The notes: generated from the letters alone by a model not told the origin. A DNA stretch of 64,000 nt from Tautonia rosea (GCF_012958305.1 NZ_JABBYO010000017.1:1-64000), one strand, 5' to 3'. Positions 18,507 through 26,907 are shown, numbered from the stretch's first letter. Translations and numbers: made by a program.

Positions 18507-19034
18507 TTTATTCACTCGAAGGATGATTATCGTACGAGGTCGAAGGAGGCCTGTCAATGGTCCGGTTTGAGACGAGAAGAGCAAGTCAGTTGATCGGGGC
18601 AACTCCTGATCCGAGTCAAGGTATGAAGACAGATGGGGGTTGAGTTGGCATGTTCGAGGATCGGCCAGGGACGTCTGACACGGAACACGGAACACATTTC
18701 TCAACCGCCTTTAAGACCGACACTGGCAACACTCACGAAGTTCATGAAAAACATTCGGAGGCTCCTTGAAAGAAGCCCAAGGGAGTTGGCAAGCAGCATA
18801 ACCCCAAGCATCGATCTGGTTTGGAGTGATGAGGCGCAACGGAACCGCCAGTCTCTCGCACCGGTCAGAAGGGGTGATCTGAGGGAATGCCACGGCAAGC
18901 CTCGCAGGACTGTCTTGAGGGCGGAATCGGGAAATTCGTCAGCGCCGAGAATCACGAGCGAGCCCTTTCATGATCGCTGGATGGTTGACACCCGGCGACG
19001 ACCGGTTAGAATCGTGCCATCACTCCCGCGAGTC
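18507..19034. other. Spacer between the two tRNA genes
   Basis: About 530 bases between the divergent tRNA-Phe and tRNA-Ile genes. No domain-bearing frame was found; it must hold both tRNA promoters. It is not part of either integrated element. Confidence 0.4.
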
Positions 19035-19108
19035 GGGCGCATAGCTCAGTTGGTCAGAGCGCACCCCTGATAAGGGTGAGGTCCCAGGTTCGAATCCTGG
19101 TGCGCCCA
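19035..19108 (+). tRNA. tRNA-Ile (GAT), integration site
   Basis: A 74-nt cloverleaf: acceptor GGGCGCA/TGCGCCC, D arm AGCTCAGTTGGTCAGAGC, anticodon loop CTGATAA with GAT, T arm CCAGGTTCGAATCCTGG. The 3' half from 19065 is the left copy of the 46-bp repeat bounding the integrated element, so the present tRNA is completed by element DNA. Confidence 0.97.
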
Positions 19109-19110
19109 TT
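19065..19110 (+). repeat. attL, 46-bp direct repeat inside tRNA-Ile
   Basis: Runs from CCCTGATAAGGGTGAGG through the T arm to GCGCCCATT. Identical base for base to 31124-31169. The bases on each side differ between the copies, so the identity limits are clear. Confidence 0.95.
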
Positions 19111-19228
19111 CATCACAAGTCCCACGCCGAACACGTCTTGCGTGTACCCGCCGGTGGTCGGCGGCGCGGCCCGAAGGTAGTCCGATGGTGGTAGCACTAC
19201 CACCGAGGCCCCTCGGCGAGTCGCGTCC

Positions 19229-20434
19229 ATGCCCTCCCGATCACTCCGAGTCCCTTCCTACACCCATCACAAGCCCACCGGTCAGGCCCGCGTCCGGATC
19301 GACGGACGGGACATCTACCTCGGCCGGTTTGACACCGACGAGAGTCGTGAACGCTATCGACGCGTGATCGCCGAATGGCTCTCGACCGGCTCACTTCCCG
19401 AGCCGGGCCATGCTCGTGCCGATCCGGACGACCAACGGCCATCGGAAGGGCCGACCGTCGCCGAATTGCTGGTGCGGTTCCTCCGTCATGCCGAGACGCA
19501 CTACCGTCACGCGGACGGGACCCCGACCGGGACGACCGAGAAGTTCAAGGTCGCCCTGAGGCCGCTCCGGAACCTCTACGCGCGATCGTCGGTTGCCGAA
19601 TTCGGCCCGAGGGCGCTCAAGGCCCTGCGAGAGCAACTGGTCCGGGACGGACTCGGCCGCTCGACGATCAACTACAACGTCGGGAAGGTCGTCCAGGTGT
19701 TCAAGTGGGGCGTGGCCGAGGAGTTGGTCCCCCCGGCCGTCTACCAGGCGCTTGCCGCCGTGCCCGGACTCCAGCGGGGGAGGAGCAACGCAAGGGAAAC
19801 CGAGCCGGTCGGGCCCGTCCCCGATGCGTACGTCGATGCGGTGCTGCCCCATGTCTCCCGTCAGGTCCGGACGATGGTCGAGCTGCAACGGCTCACCGGC
19901 ATGAGGCCCGGAGAGGTGTGTCAGATGCGGACGCGCGACATCGACACGTCCGGACGCATCTGGCTCTACCATCCTGAGCGGCACAAGACCGAGCACCACG
20001 GCCGGCAGCGGACCATCTACCTCGGGCCGAAGGCTCAAGCGATCCTCTCCCCCTGGTTGCGGACGGAGCTCGAAGCGTTCCTGTTCTCCCCGGCCGATGC
20101 CGATGCCGAGTTCCGGGCGAGGAAGCGGGCGGCGAGGAAGACCCCGGTCCAGCCGAGCCAAAAGGGCCGCCGTCAGGCGACTCCGAAGGCACGGTACAGC
20201 GACCACTACACGCCATCGGCATACGGCTATGCGGTCGCGCGGGCCTGCGACAAGGCCGGTGTGCCGCGATGGAGGCCGAATCGACTCCGGCATGCCGCTG
20301 CGACTCGCTTCCGGAAGGAGTTCGGGATCGACGCCGCACGGGCGCTCCTCGGCCATTCCGATGTGACGACGACTTCCATCTACGCCGAACGGGACGAGAC
20401 ACTTGCCGTCATGGCGATGAATGCAATTGGGTGA
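19229..20434 (+). CDS. Tyrosine recombinase/integrase of the tRNA-Ile element
   Basis: 401 residues. The N-terminal arm-binding part (SYTHHKPTGQARVRIDGRDI, LGRFDTDESRERYRRVIAEW) is typical of planctomycete integrases. A SAM-like core-binding domain spans about residues 70-170. In the catalytic domain, the first arginine is in RLTGMRPGEVCQMR and the C-terminal boxes are RPNRLRHAAATRF and ARALLGHSDVTTTSIYAERD. The usual HxLRH is NRLRH here, a substitution at the first box II histidine; the nucleophile tyrosine is in SIYAE. The gene lies 119 bases from the tRNA 3' end and reads away from it. It should catalyse integration and, with an excisionase, excision at the 46-bp repeat. Apparently intact. 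Confidence 0.93.
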   Translation: MPSRSLRVPSYTHHKPTGQARVRIDGRDIYLGRFDTDESRERYRRVIAEWLSTGSLPEPGHARADPDDQRPSEGPTVAELLVRFLRHAETHYRHADGTPTGTTEKFKVALRPLRNLYARSSVAEFGPRALKALREQLVRDGLGRSTINYNVGKVVQVFKWGVAEELVPPAVYQALAAVPGLQRGRSNARETEPVGPVPDAYVDAVLPHVSRQVRTMVELQRLTGMRPGEVCQMRTRDIDTSGRIWLYHPERHKTEHHGRQRTIYLGPKAQAILSPWLRTELEAFLFSPADADAEFRARKRAARKTPVQPSQKGRRQATPKARYSDHYTPSAYGYAVARACDKAGVPRWRPNRLRHAAATRFRKEFGIDAARALLGHSDVTTTSIYAERDETLAVMAMNAIG

Positions 20435-20732
20435 TGCTGTTTCCTCTTGACGGCACTGAACTGAATCTGTAAACTTTTGAACAGGTTGAATGATTCGCGT
20501 GGCCGAGGAAGCCTCGGCCCATCGGCCGGTCCAGGGGATCGACCAGCGATCGCAGGTGTGTACTTGCTGCCCCGACGTTTTCGGTGTCGGGGCGGATGCC
20601 CTTGCCGCTGTTTGAGCCACCGATCCGCCGATGAATGCGACCACATTCCGAGCATCGAAAGCAACCGGCCGATACGGCGAGTCCGTGTCGATGCCGGTTT
20701 TTTCGTGCGCCCGCATCATCTGGAGAGCCTCT
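20435..20732. other. Spacer after integrase with a GC-rich hairpin
   Basis: Contains a perfect 8-bp stem, GCCCCGAC at 20569-20576 pairing with GTCGGGGC at 20586-20593, around a 9-base loop. There is no T run after it, so it is not a classical terminator. No coding frame is convincing here. Confidence 0.45.
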
Positions 20733-21038
20733 ATGAATCTCGCAACCGACCGGAACCAGCGCGTCCAGCTCCGCGACTTGCCAGGCGTCGAGGGGCTCGA
20801 CTTGCACGTCAGCACGCTTTTTCGATGGGCGTCTCGTGGAGTCCTCGCACGGGACGGTAGCCGCGTCCGTTTGCGGACGACACGCGTCGGCGGTCGGGTC
20901 TACGTCCGACTGTCGGATTTCGATGCGTTCAACGATCGGCTCAATGCCGAGTCGGGAGGGCAAGGCCCCGACGCGAGCGAGCGACGGCGCCGGGAAATCG
21001 ATCGGGCCGAGGCGGAATTGGCTGCGCTGGGCGTGTGA
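20733..21038 (+). CDS. DUF1580-type helix-turn-helix protein (candidate excisionase/regulator)
   Basis: 101 residues from ATG 20733 (MNLATDRNQRVQ), chosen because GGAG at 20722-20725 sits 7 bases upstream; the frame is open further up. The sequence LHVSTLFRWASRGVLARDG and TTRVGGRVYVRLSDFDAFND fits DUF1580, a planctomycete family with a MerR/AlpA-like winged HTH. Such proteins often lie beside integrases and may act as excisionase or transcription regulator (inference). The C-terminus is charged and probably helical. Confidence 0.75.
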   Translation: MNLATDRNQRVQLRDLPGVEGLDLHVSTLFRWASRGVLARDGSRVRLRTTRVGGRVYVRLSDFDAFNDRLNAESGGQGPDASERRRREIDRAEAELAALGV

Positions 21039-21116
21039 AACGCAAACGGCCCGGCGGAGGGGCAATCCGCCGAGCCGAAAGATTGTGCGACTGGTGAACG
21101 AGAAAGGAGATTCGCT

Positions 21117-21281
21117 GTGCCATCACAGGATACGCGATTCGGTCGTCCGAAACAAGCCAATCGCATCCCGATTCGCCTCGTTGTGCACATGCTGAGACGA
21201 GGCTGGATGCTCGTGCAATCGGCAGATGGATGGTGGTCGATTGCCCCCTTGCACCGAGGAACTGCCAAGGGGGGCCGCTAA
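21117..21281 (+). CDS. Small 54-residue protein of unknown function
   Basis: GTG start 21117 with AGGAGA at 21105-21110. The product begins VPSQDTRFGRPKQANRIPIR and ends LHRGTAKGGR; it is basic with a tryptophan-rich centre (WMLVQSADGWWS). Its TAA overlaps the ATG of the primase gene (TAATG), indicating translational coupling. No family recognised. Confidence 0.6.
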   Translation: MPSQDTRFGRPKQANRIPIRLVVHMLRRGWMLVQSADGWWSIAPLHRGTAKGGR

Positions 21282-22714
21282 TGAGTCGCGACATCGAGAT
21301 GCCTTCGATTTTTGCACCACCGAGCTTCCCCCTTGTTTCGAACGTCCAGGAGGAAGTGTCCGCGTTGCCATCGCCGAAGATGTTTTCCACGACCGACCTT
21401 GGCAACGCGGAACGACTCGCGCACTGGCACGGGGAGGACATTCGCTGGGTCGTTTCCTGGCGAAAGTTCCTCGTGTTCACCGGCAAGCGATGGGAGCTGG
21501 ACTACTCCGCGGTTGAACGCTTCGCAAAGCTGGCGGTGCGGCGCATCTACTCCGAGGCCGCCTGCCACCACGGAGAGAGCGAGCGGAAAGCGACCGCTGA
21601 ATGGGCAAAGAAATCGGAATCTCTCGACAAAATCAGGGGGATGATCAGTCTCGTTGCCAGCGAGGAAGGAATCCCGATCCGGACTGACGTGCTGGACCGT
21701 GATCCCTGGGCGTTGAACGTGCTCAATGGCACCCTCGATCTCCGAACCGGCACGCTCGGGCCACACCGGAGAGAAGACGTTATCACCAAACTCGCCCCGG
21801 TGGAGTACGACCCTGACGCTGAGTGTCCGCTGTGGGAAGCCACGCTTGAACGCGTTTTTAATGGTGACGAAACGCTCATTGGGTACTGGCAACGGCTCTG
21901 TGGTTACGTCATCACGGGAGACGTGTCCGAGCAAGCGCTGCCTATCCTGTACGGGACAGGGGCGAATGGGAAATCGACATTGCTGAATGTGCTCCTCGAC
22001 CTGCTTGGGCCTGACTATTCGATGAAGGCCCCGCCTGACTTCATCATGGCCCGGAGGCAGAGTGTTCACCCCACCGAACGGGCTGACCTGTTCGGGCGCC
22101 GCCTGGTCGTCGCGATCGAGACATCAGAAGGGGGGCGTATGGATGAGACACTGGTCAAGGAATTGACCGGCTCGGACAAGATTCGAGCCCGACGAATGCG
22201 CGAGGACTTCTGGGAATTCTCCCCAACCCACAAGTTGATGCTTTGCACCAATCACAAGCCCGAGATTCGCGGCACCGATCATGCGATCTGGCGTCGGCTG
22301 AAACTCGTGCCGTTTCTGGTCCGCATCCCGGAGGGCGAGCAGGACAGGGCGCTGCCCCTCAAGCTTTCGAAGGAACTGCCCGGCATTCTGGCCTGGTGTG
22401 TCCGAGGGTGCCTTCTGTGGCAAGAGCATGGGCTCGCCCCACCGGACGCCGTCACCGAGGCGACCACCGCCTATCGGGCCGAGCAGGACGTTCTGGGGTC
22501 GTTCCTTGACGACGAGTGCGTCATCAACGGACAGGCGAAAGCCAGGGCGAGTCAGCTTTGGACACGCTACGAGGAATGGGCTAAACGCAACGGAGAGGAC
22601 GCACTCGGTACTCAACGGAAGTTTGGCCAGGCAATGACCGAGCGAGGTTTCGAGCGATTTAAGAACAACGGCGCCTGGTATCGCGGGGTCGGACTCCGCG
22701 ACGACCGGGCTTGA
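21281..22714 (+). CDS. P4-type phage/plasmid primase-helicase (D5-like)
   Basis: 477 residues from ATG 21281, which overlaps the previous stop and has GGGGG just upstream; the frame is open to 21230. The N-terminal region (LAHWHGEDIRWVVSWRKFLV, WALNVLNGTLDLRTG) is the D5 N-terminal type. An SF3-like helicase core follows: Walker A in YGTGANGKSTLLNVLLDL, Walker B-like FGRRLVVAIETSEGG, then LTGSDKIRARRMREDFWEF and KLMLCTNHKPEIRGTDHAIW with the arginine-finger WRRLKLVPF. The C-terminal wing domain is RASQLWTRYEEWAKRNGE. It should unwind and prime element DNA. A TOPRIM or AEP primase domain is not evident, so it may be helicase only. An inverted repeat that could be its origin follows. Confidence 0.93.
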   Translation: MSRDIEMPSIFAPPSFPLVSNVQEEVSALPSPKMFSTTDLGNAERLAHWHGEDIRWVVSWRKFLVFTGKRWELDYSAVERFAKLAVRRIYSEAACHHGESERKATAEWAKKSESLDKIRGMISLVASEEGIPIRTDVLDRDPWALNVLNGTLDLRTGTLGPHRREDVITKLAPVEYDPDAECPLWEATLERVFNGDETLIGYWQRLCGYVITGDVSEQALPILYGTGANGKSTLLNVLLDLLGPDYSMKAPPDFIMARRQSVHPTERADLFGRRLVVAIETSEGGRMDETLVKELTGSDKIRARRMREDFWEFSPTHKLMLCTNHKPEIRGTDHAIWRRLKLVPFLVRIPEGEQDRALPLKLSKELPGILAWCVRGCLLWQEHGLAPPDAVTEATTAYRAEQDVLGSFLDDECVINGQAKARASQLWTRYEEWAKRNGEDALGTQRKFGQAMTERGFERFKNNGAWYRGVGLRDDRA

Positions 22715-22746
22715 ACCCAACCGAGGAACTCAACGTGACGGAACCA

Positions 22747-22833
22747 CGGAAGGAAACGGAACCACATTCCGGTATAGCGCTCTCGCGAGCGTGTATGAAG
22801 CGCTTATACCCAAACTCGGTTCCGTTCCTTCCG
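22747..22833. repeat. Long imperfect inverted repeat after the primase (candidate origin)
   Basis: Left arm CGGAAGGAAACGGAACC (22747-22763) pairs with GGTTCCGTTCCTTCCG (22818-22833) with one bulged base. Inside it, GGTATAGCGCT (22771-22781) pairs with AGCGCTTATACC (22799-22810), again with one bulge, around a CTCGCGAGC centre. Two palindromic 15-mers follow within 100 bases. The position just after a replication initiator matches satellite and plasmid origins; function is inferred. Confidence 0.5.
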
Positions 22834-22873
22834 TTCCTTCCACGACGAGTCCGTTCATCCTTCCGAATCGGAC

Positions 22874-22925
22874 TGTAACGCCGTTACATTCACCCAATCA
22901 CCCATCCTTGTAACGCCGTTACAAG
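22874..22925. repeat. Two copies of palindrome TGTAACGCCGTTACA
   Basis: Copies at 22874-22888 and 22909-22923. Each is a 7+7 palindrome around a central C; the second extends to 19 bases (CTTGTAACG C CGTTACAAG, 22907-22925). They lie between the inverted repeat and the next gene and match three more copies at 29105-29177. Confidence 0.9.
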
Positions 22926-22961
22926 AGTGCTTGCAATTACTTATTCGCTAAGGAGGTTCCC

Positions 22962-23669
22962 ATGTCCACCGATACCACCACCGCCCCCGACCCGAAGATT
23001 CTCGATGAGGTCCGTCTCCAGGGGCCGGACCTGCTGCCGGGTTCCCACGAGCGCATCGCCAGCCTCTTGAGCACCGACCCGAACATCCGAGCGGCCCGGC
23101 CCGAGGCCATGGCGCGGGCCGTCGCCGAACATCTTGAGCGAGTGGCCGAGCGGTTCCGTGATCCCGACGCACCGGCCCCCGAGAGCAAGTCACCGGCCCG
23201 TCGTTACCTGAAGGCGCTCGAAGCGGCCGGCGTGGTGCAGGATGCCGAGCGGGCCTTCGCCGAGGTGGCCACCGCCGTCGCCCCGCTGGCGGGTCCTAGC
23301 CAACTTGAGCACATCCGGCGCAAGCTCGCCGATCGGGACTTTGCCAACAAGCACGCGACCATCGCCCACAAGCCGGGGCCGAGCCCGATGGAGCGGCGCA
23401 TGCGGGACCTGGCCGGTCAGCATTTCGCGGACCAGCCCGACGAGGTGCGACTCCGCATCGGCACGTACACCGACCTGGCCCGGCCCGGTGTGAGCGAGGC
23501 CGAGGCCATACGCATGGCCGCCTCTCGGGTCGGGCTCGGCCCCGAGGATGGCCGGCGCCAGGCGACCCAGCTTCGGGACGGCAGCGTTGCCCACGGAGTA
23601 GGGGCATCGGCGACCCGCAAGCCCGCCGCCTGGAATACGAGCGGCACCCTTCCCAGCGTCCGAATCTGA
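22962..23669 (+). CDS. Hypothetical protein, 235 aa, element cargo
   Basis: Strong ribosome site AAGGAGG (22950-22956) before ATG 22962. The product is alpha-helical and charged: an N-terminal acidic part, helices such as PEAMARAVAEHLERVAERFR and ARRYLKALEAAGVVQDAERA, a central ADRDFANKHATIAHKPGPSP, and a C-terminal basic tail. No domain recognised. First gene after the candidate origin, head of a rightward small-gene run. Codon use matches its neighbours. Confidence 0.7.
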   Translation: MSTDTTTAPDPKILDEVRLQGPDLLPGSHERIASLLSTDPNIRAARPEAMARAVAEHLERVAERFRDPDAPAPESKSPARRYLKALEAAGVVQDAERAFAEVATAVAPLAGPSQLEHIRRKLADRDFANKHATIAHKPGPSPMERRMRDLAGQHFADQPDEVRLRIGTYTDLARPGVSEAEAIRMAASRVGLGPEDGRRQATQLRDGSVAHGVGASATRKPAAWNTSGTLPSVRI

Positions 23670-23737
23670 CCCGACCCTCGGCCGGTGTTGCTGCCTGTCA
23701 CGGTGCGACACCGGCCCCGATTGAGGAGGACCGACCC

Positions 23738-23941
23738 ATGCCCCCGAATCACGATGTCCTGGCCGCGCAGCGTCATGAGCAACTGCTGTGCTGGATCAGT
23801 GAGCTTGCCGCGGCGATCCAGGCCCTTGCCGATCGGCTCGACGTTCCGGTGAGCGTGCCGACCGAGCCACCGCCCCGCCGACTCGACCCGCCTTGTCCAT
23901 TGGACGCAAGGCCCCCTCGCATCGCAGGAGAGCATCCGTGA
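23738..23941 (+). CDS. Small hypothetical protein, 67 aa
   Basis: ATG 23738 with GAGGAGGA at 23723-23730. The N-terminal half is a probable helix (LAAQRHEQLLCWISELAAAI) and the C-terminal half is proline-rich. Its TGA overlaps the GTG start of the next gene (GTGA at 23938-23941). Function unknown. Confidence 0.6.
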   Translation: MPPNHDVLAAQRHEQLLCWISELAAAIQALADRLDVPVSVPTEPPPRRLDPPCPLDARPPRIAGEHP

Positions 23942-24213
23942 GCTATCCCGACCGTTCCCGCCTGGTCCCCGATCACGTCAACCTGAGGCGCTTGCAGGAC
24001 GCCTACGAACGCCAGGGCCGACGCCTCGCCGTCCTGGAGATGCTCGTTGACCGATTGGCAGCACAGGCCGGCATCCCGTGGCCGATTCTCGACGATGACC
24101 CGCGTCGTTCAGGGCCGCAAGGCCGCCAGCGTCCGCGGTGCCCTGCGAGCACTCCGCGACGGTTGCCCACTCGCCGAAACCAACTGGTACACCGGCGAGG
24201 ACAACGAGCATGA
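23938..24213 (+). CDS. Small hypothetical protein, up to 91 aa
   Basis: GTG start 23938 with AGGAG at 23926-23930, coupled to the previous gene by a 4-base overlap. The first ~57 residues (VNLRRLQDAYERQGRRLAVL, LVDRLAAQAGIPWPILDDD) look like a genuine helical protein. The remainder is Arg/Pro-rich and resembles an out-of-frame reading; from 24095 a different frame reads better, so a frameshift or an overlapping gene is possible. Confidence 0.5.
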   Translation: MSYPDRSRLVPDHVNLRRLQDAYERQGRRLAVLEMLVDRLAAQAGIPWPILDDDPRRSGPQGRQRPRCPASTPRRLPTRRNQLVHRRGQRA

Positions 24214-24262
24214 AACCGGCCTGCCCTCGCCCCCGAAGGCAAAGGCCAAGGCCCGGCGATGA
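24095..24262 (+). CDS. Possible overlapping small ORF, 55 aa
   Basis: Reads MTRVVQGRKAASVRGALRAL, then RDGCPLAETNWYTGEDNEHE and a lysine-rich tail. It overlaps the end of the preceding frame by about 120 bases. Its residue composition is more protein-like than the overlapped frame, but no family or clear ribosome site was seen, so it may be the displaced C-terminus of the preceding gene. Confidence 0.35.
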   Translation: MTRVVQGRKAASVRGALRALRDGCPLAETNWYTGEDNEHETGLPSPPKAKAKARR

Positions 24263-24301
24263 CCGTTTCCACCTTTTCCAACCAAACACACAAGCAATCA
24301 A

Positions 24302-24850
24302 TCACTTGCCCGTGATGACGGCCTTCAACTCGTCGATGCTCATGGAGTCCACATTGATGCTCACGGTCGAGCCCTCGCTGGTCAGGCCGTGAATCTTGCT
24401 CAGATGGGAGAGCGCATCGGCACGAGAGTACCAATAGATTTGTTCGTGGCCCGACTTGCCGTGCATCCCGATCCGTTGGATGAACCGCCCGACGTTGAGC
24501 CGCTCGACCGCATCCCAATCGACCACCCGCCGCCCGTCCTCGGCGGTCGTGTAGACCTTCCCGGCCACCGTCGCCGGGTCGAAGGCCGCAATCTCGCTGA
24601 TGCGGAGCAGCACCTCGCCCGCCCGCATCGCGTGTTGTTCGGCCATCGCCTCGATGGCACGCGCGACGGCCGGGTGAGCCATGACGCGGGACGCCTTGGC
24701 CACCGGCTGCGCGTATCCCGCCCGCTTGGCCGCCTGCACCGCCGACAGCCCCTCGATGATGCCCAGCACGAAGGACCGCTGCCGATGGTTCAGGCCCGCC
24801 ATGACATCGGCCGGCGGCCCCGGCGACTTCTCTAGTTTATATTCGCTCAT
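24302..24850 (-). CDS. Phage terminase small subunit-like protein
   Basis: 182 residues from ATG 24850 (MSEYKLEKSPG); an in-frame ATG lies at 24865. The N-terminal segment LNHRQRSFVLGIIEGLSAVQ and AAKRAGYAQPVAKASRVMAH is the helix-turn-helix of Terminase_2-type small subunits, which recognise the pac/cos site and feed DNA to the large subunit. A central region (GEVLLRISEIAAFDPATVAG) and an oligomerising C-terminus (STVSINVDSMSIDELKAVIT) follow. It is the last gene of the leftward block after the tape-measure gene. No large terminase is encoded nearby, the situation in PICI satellites that redirect a helper phage's packaging motor. Confidence 0.8.
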   Translation of the reverse strand: MSEYKLEKSPGPPADVMAGLNHRQRSFVLGIIEGLSAVQAAKRAGYAQPVAKASRVMAHPAVARAIEAMAEQHAMRAGEVLLRISEIAAFDPATVAGKVYTTAEDGRRVVDWDAVERLNVGRFIQRIGMHGKSGHEQIYWYSRADALSHLSKIHGLTSEGSTVSINVDSMSIDELKAVITGK

Positions 24851-24957
24851 ACGTCGATGCCTCATGTCGGGGGCACGCCGAAATGCCCTGTATTCGAGGG
24901 GACCGAACCCTGACCGCTCGCGCCGCGATCGACCGGCCCAGCCCCCCCCCTCGGTCG

Positions 24958-26907
24958 TCAGCCGCCGAAGCCCGCGCCGATGAGGGCAGGGACGACGCCA
25001 CCACCGCCGCCGCGATTGCCCACCGCATCCCGAATCTCGCCGAGGATTTCGACGGAACGCTCGACCGCGGCCAACTGTTGTTGCTGGAGTCGGATGGCTT
25101 CCTGGTCGAGAATGTCCACCTGCTGCTGCTGCATCGCCGCCATCGGGTCCATGACGGATGCGGCGAACTGGCGTTCGGGGATGTCGAGCGGTCGCACGGC
25201 GGCCCCGTTGACGCGGGAGAGTGCGCTCTCGGCAGCGTTGACGCCCCGGCTGAATCGGCCGGCGACGGATGCCAGGGCATTGTTCACGTTGAAGCCCGAG
25301 AGGGCATTGAGCGGGGTCCAGGCATCGTTGAGGAACCGGTCCCCCGAACGCTGGGCCGCCATCGCCTGGAGCTGGGCCTCGGTCGGACGCAAGGGTCCGA
25401 CGAAGGACCGCTGCCCTTCCTGCATGGCCAGGGGGGGAGGACCCGGCGGTTGCTGGTTCGGGAGGTTGGTCGCCTGAGTGGTCAAGGCGTCCGCGAAGAA
25501 GCCGAAGTAGTCGGCCCCCCAGTTGGCCGCACCCTTCACCAGTTGGTTCGCCCCGCCACCCGCTGCCGAGGCCAGGCCCCGCACCGAATCGGTCAGCTTC
25601 TCCAGAGCGGCCGCCGTGGTGTCGGCCTCACGCTTGAAGCGGTCGGCCATGATCGAGCCGGTCCCCCACTCCCGGTCCGCCATTTCGGAAGCGGCCCGCA
25701 CGTTGCCCATGCGGCCCCCGAGCTGGCCGGCGAGCATGATGTCACGCTGGTTCGTGAATCCGAGCTCGTTGCGGATGTAGTCCAGCGCGTTGACATCCCC
25801 CCGGGCCGTCGCGGAGCCGATGCCCCCGAACAGGGTTTCGAGCGCCGAGAGCGGATCGGAAGCGTACTGGCGTCCGATCGTCCCGGGCCGGAGCCCGAGC
25901 GCCCGGTCGAGTTCGGCCTGCTGGCCCCGATCGGCCATCTTCGACAGGATGCGACTCATGGCGGTGGAACCGGACTCGACGGGCAGGCCGACCGATCGCA
26001 TCTCAGCCCCGAGCGCCATGGTTTCGGTGAGCTTGAGCCGCGCGGCCTGACCGGCCCCGGCGAGACGGCGGGTGATGTTCAGGATTTCAGGAGCCGTCGC
26101 CACCGCCGAGGCGTCGAGCGCCGCCAGGGCCGCGGTGAAGCCCCCGGCGTCGGACATCGGCCGACGATAAGCGTTCAAGGTCTGGACGGTCTGTTCGGCC
26201 AGCGCCCGCGGCTCGGCATCCGGCGTCATGGCCGCAAGGCGTCCCAACACCCGCGTCGATTCCGGGATGTCGCTTGCGCCGACCCCGGCACGGGCCAGCA
26301 CCTCGGCCAGCTCGAACGATTGAGCACGGTTCAGGCCTGGCGTGTCGGTCGCAATGCCCCCGAGTCGTCCCACCATGCGGCCCGAGGCCCGCTGGTCGAT
26401 GCTGGCGATGCCCCCGAGCCGTGCCACCGCCGATTCGGTCCTCATGGCCTCACGCGCCGAGAAGAAGGCCCCGCCGACCGTCGCGGCCCCGGCCATCATC
26501 CGCGGGTCGCCGAAGAACGGCAGCCCCGCCGCCATCATCGCCCCCGAGGCGAAGCCCCCGCCGTAACGGCCTCGGTAGCCCCCGAAGCCGCCGCCCGGCA
26601 TGTTCGGCGCCCGCATCCCCGCCATCGCGGCCTGCATCGCCCTGGCATGGGCCGACATCTGGGCCATCTGATTGTTGAGCGCCTGGAACTGGCCGATCGG
26701 CAAGGGCGTGGCTGCGAAGGCCCTGACCTGCGCCTGGAGGGTCGCCATCTGACGCTGGAACTGCGAGGCGTCGAGCACGACCCGCACGGTGAGCGGCATC
26801 CGCCCCAAACGCTGCACATCCCGTTCAATCTTGCGGACACCGGCGTCCCACTTGGCGAACCGCATCTCGATCTCGCCGTAGAGCGCCGCGATCTGGGCTT
26901 GGAGCAT
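24958..26907 (-). CDS. Phage tail tape-measure-like protein
   Basis: 649 residues from ATG 26907 (MLQAQIAALYGEIEMRF), preferred because a G-run ribosome site precedes it; the frame is open to 26952. The N-terminus (KWDAGVRKIERDVQRLGRMP) is coiled. A glycine-rich hydrophobic centre (FGGYRGRYGGGFASGAMMAA) is followed by a TP901-type core: TVGGAFFSAREAMRTESAVA, QSFELAEVLARAGVGASDIP, LTETMALGAEMRSVGL, GSTAMSRILSKMADRG and LETLFGGIGSAT. Tape-measure proteins set tail length and are normally flanked by tail chaperones and baseplate genes; none is here. At 649 residues it would specify a rather short tail. It might replace a helper's tape measure, be a remnant, or have another role. Confidence 0.75.
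   Translation of the reverse strand: MLQAQIAALYGEIEMRFAKWDAGVRKIERDVQRLGRMPLTVRVVLDASQFQRQMATLQAQVRAFAATPLPIGQFQALNNQMAQMSAHARAMQAAMAGMRAPNMPGGGFGGYRGRYGGGFASGAMMAAGLPFFGDPRMMAGAATVGGAFFSAREAMRTESAVARLGGIASIDQRASGRMVGRLGGIATDTPGLNRAQSFELAEVLARAGVGASDIPESTRVLGRLAAMTPDAEPRALAEQTVQTLNAYRRPMSDAGGFTAALAALDASAVATAPEILNITRRLAGAGQAARLKLTETMALGAEMRSVGLPVESGSTAMSRILSKMADRGQQAELDRALGLRPGTIGRQYASDPLSALETLFGGIGSATARGDVNALDYIRNELGFTNQRDIMLAGQLGGRMGNVRAASEMADREWGTGSIMADRFKREADTTAAALEKLTDSVRGLASAAGGGANQLVKGAANWGADYFGFFADALTTQATNLPNQQPPGPPPLAMQEGQRSFVGPLRPTEAQLQAMAAQRSGDRFLNDAWTPLNALSGFNVNNALASVAGRFSRGVNAAESALSRVNGAAVRPLDIPERQFAASVMDPMAAMQQQQVDILDQEAIRLQQQQLAAVERSVEILGEIRDAVGNRGGGGGVVPALIGAGFGG

Noticed and set aside
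22733-22879. 48-codon GTG-started frame after the primase
   Set aside because: It lies across the long inverted repeat, has no good ribosome site and reads like low-complexity repeat DNA.
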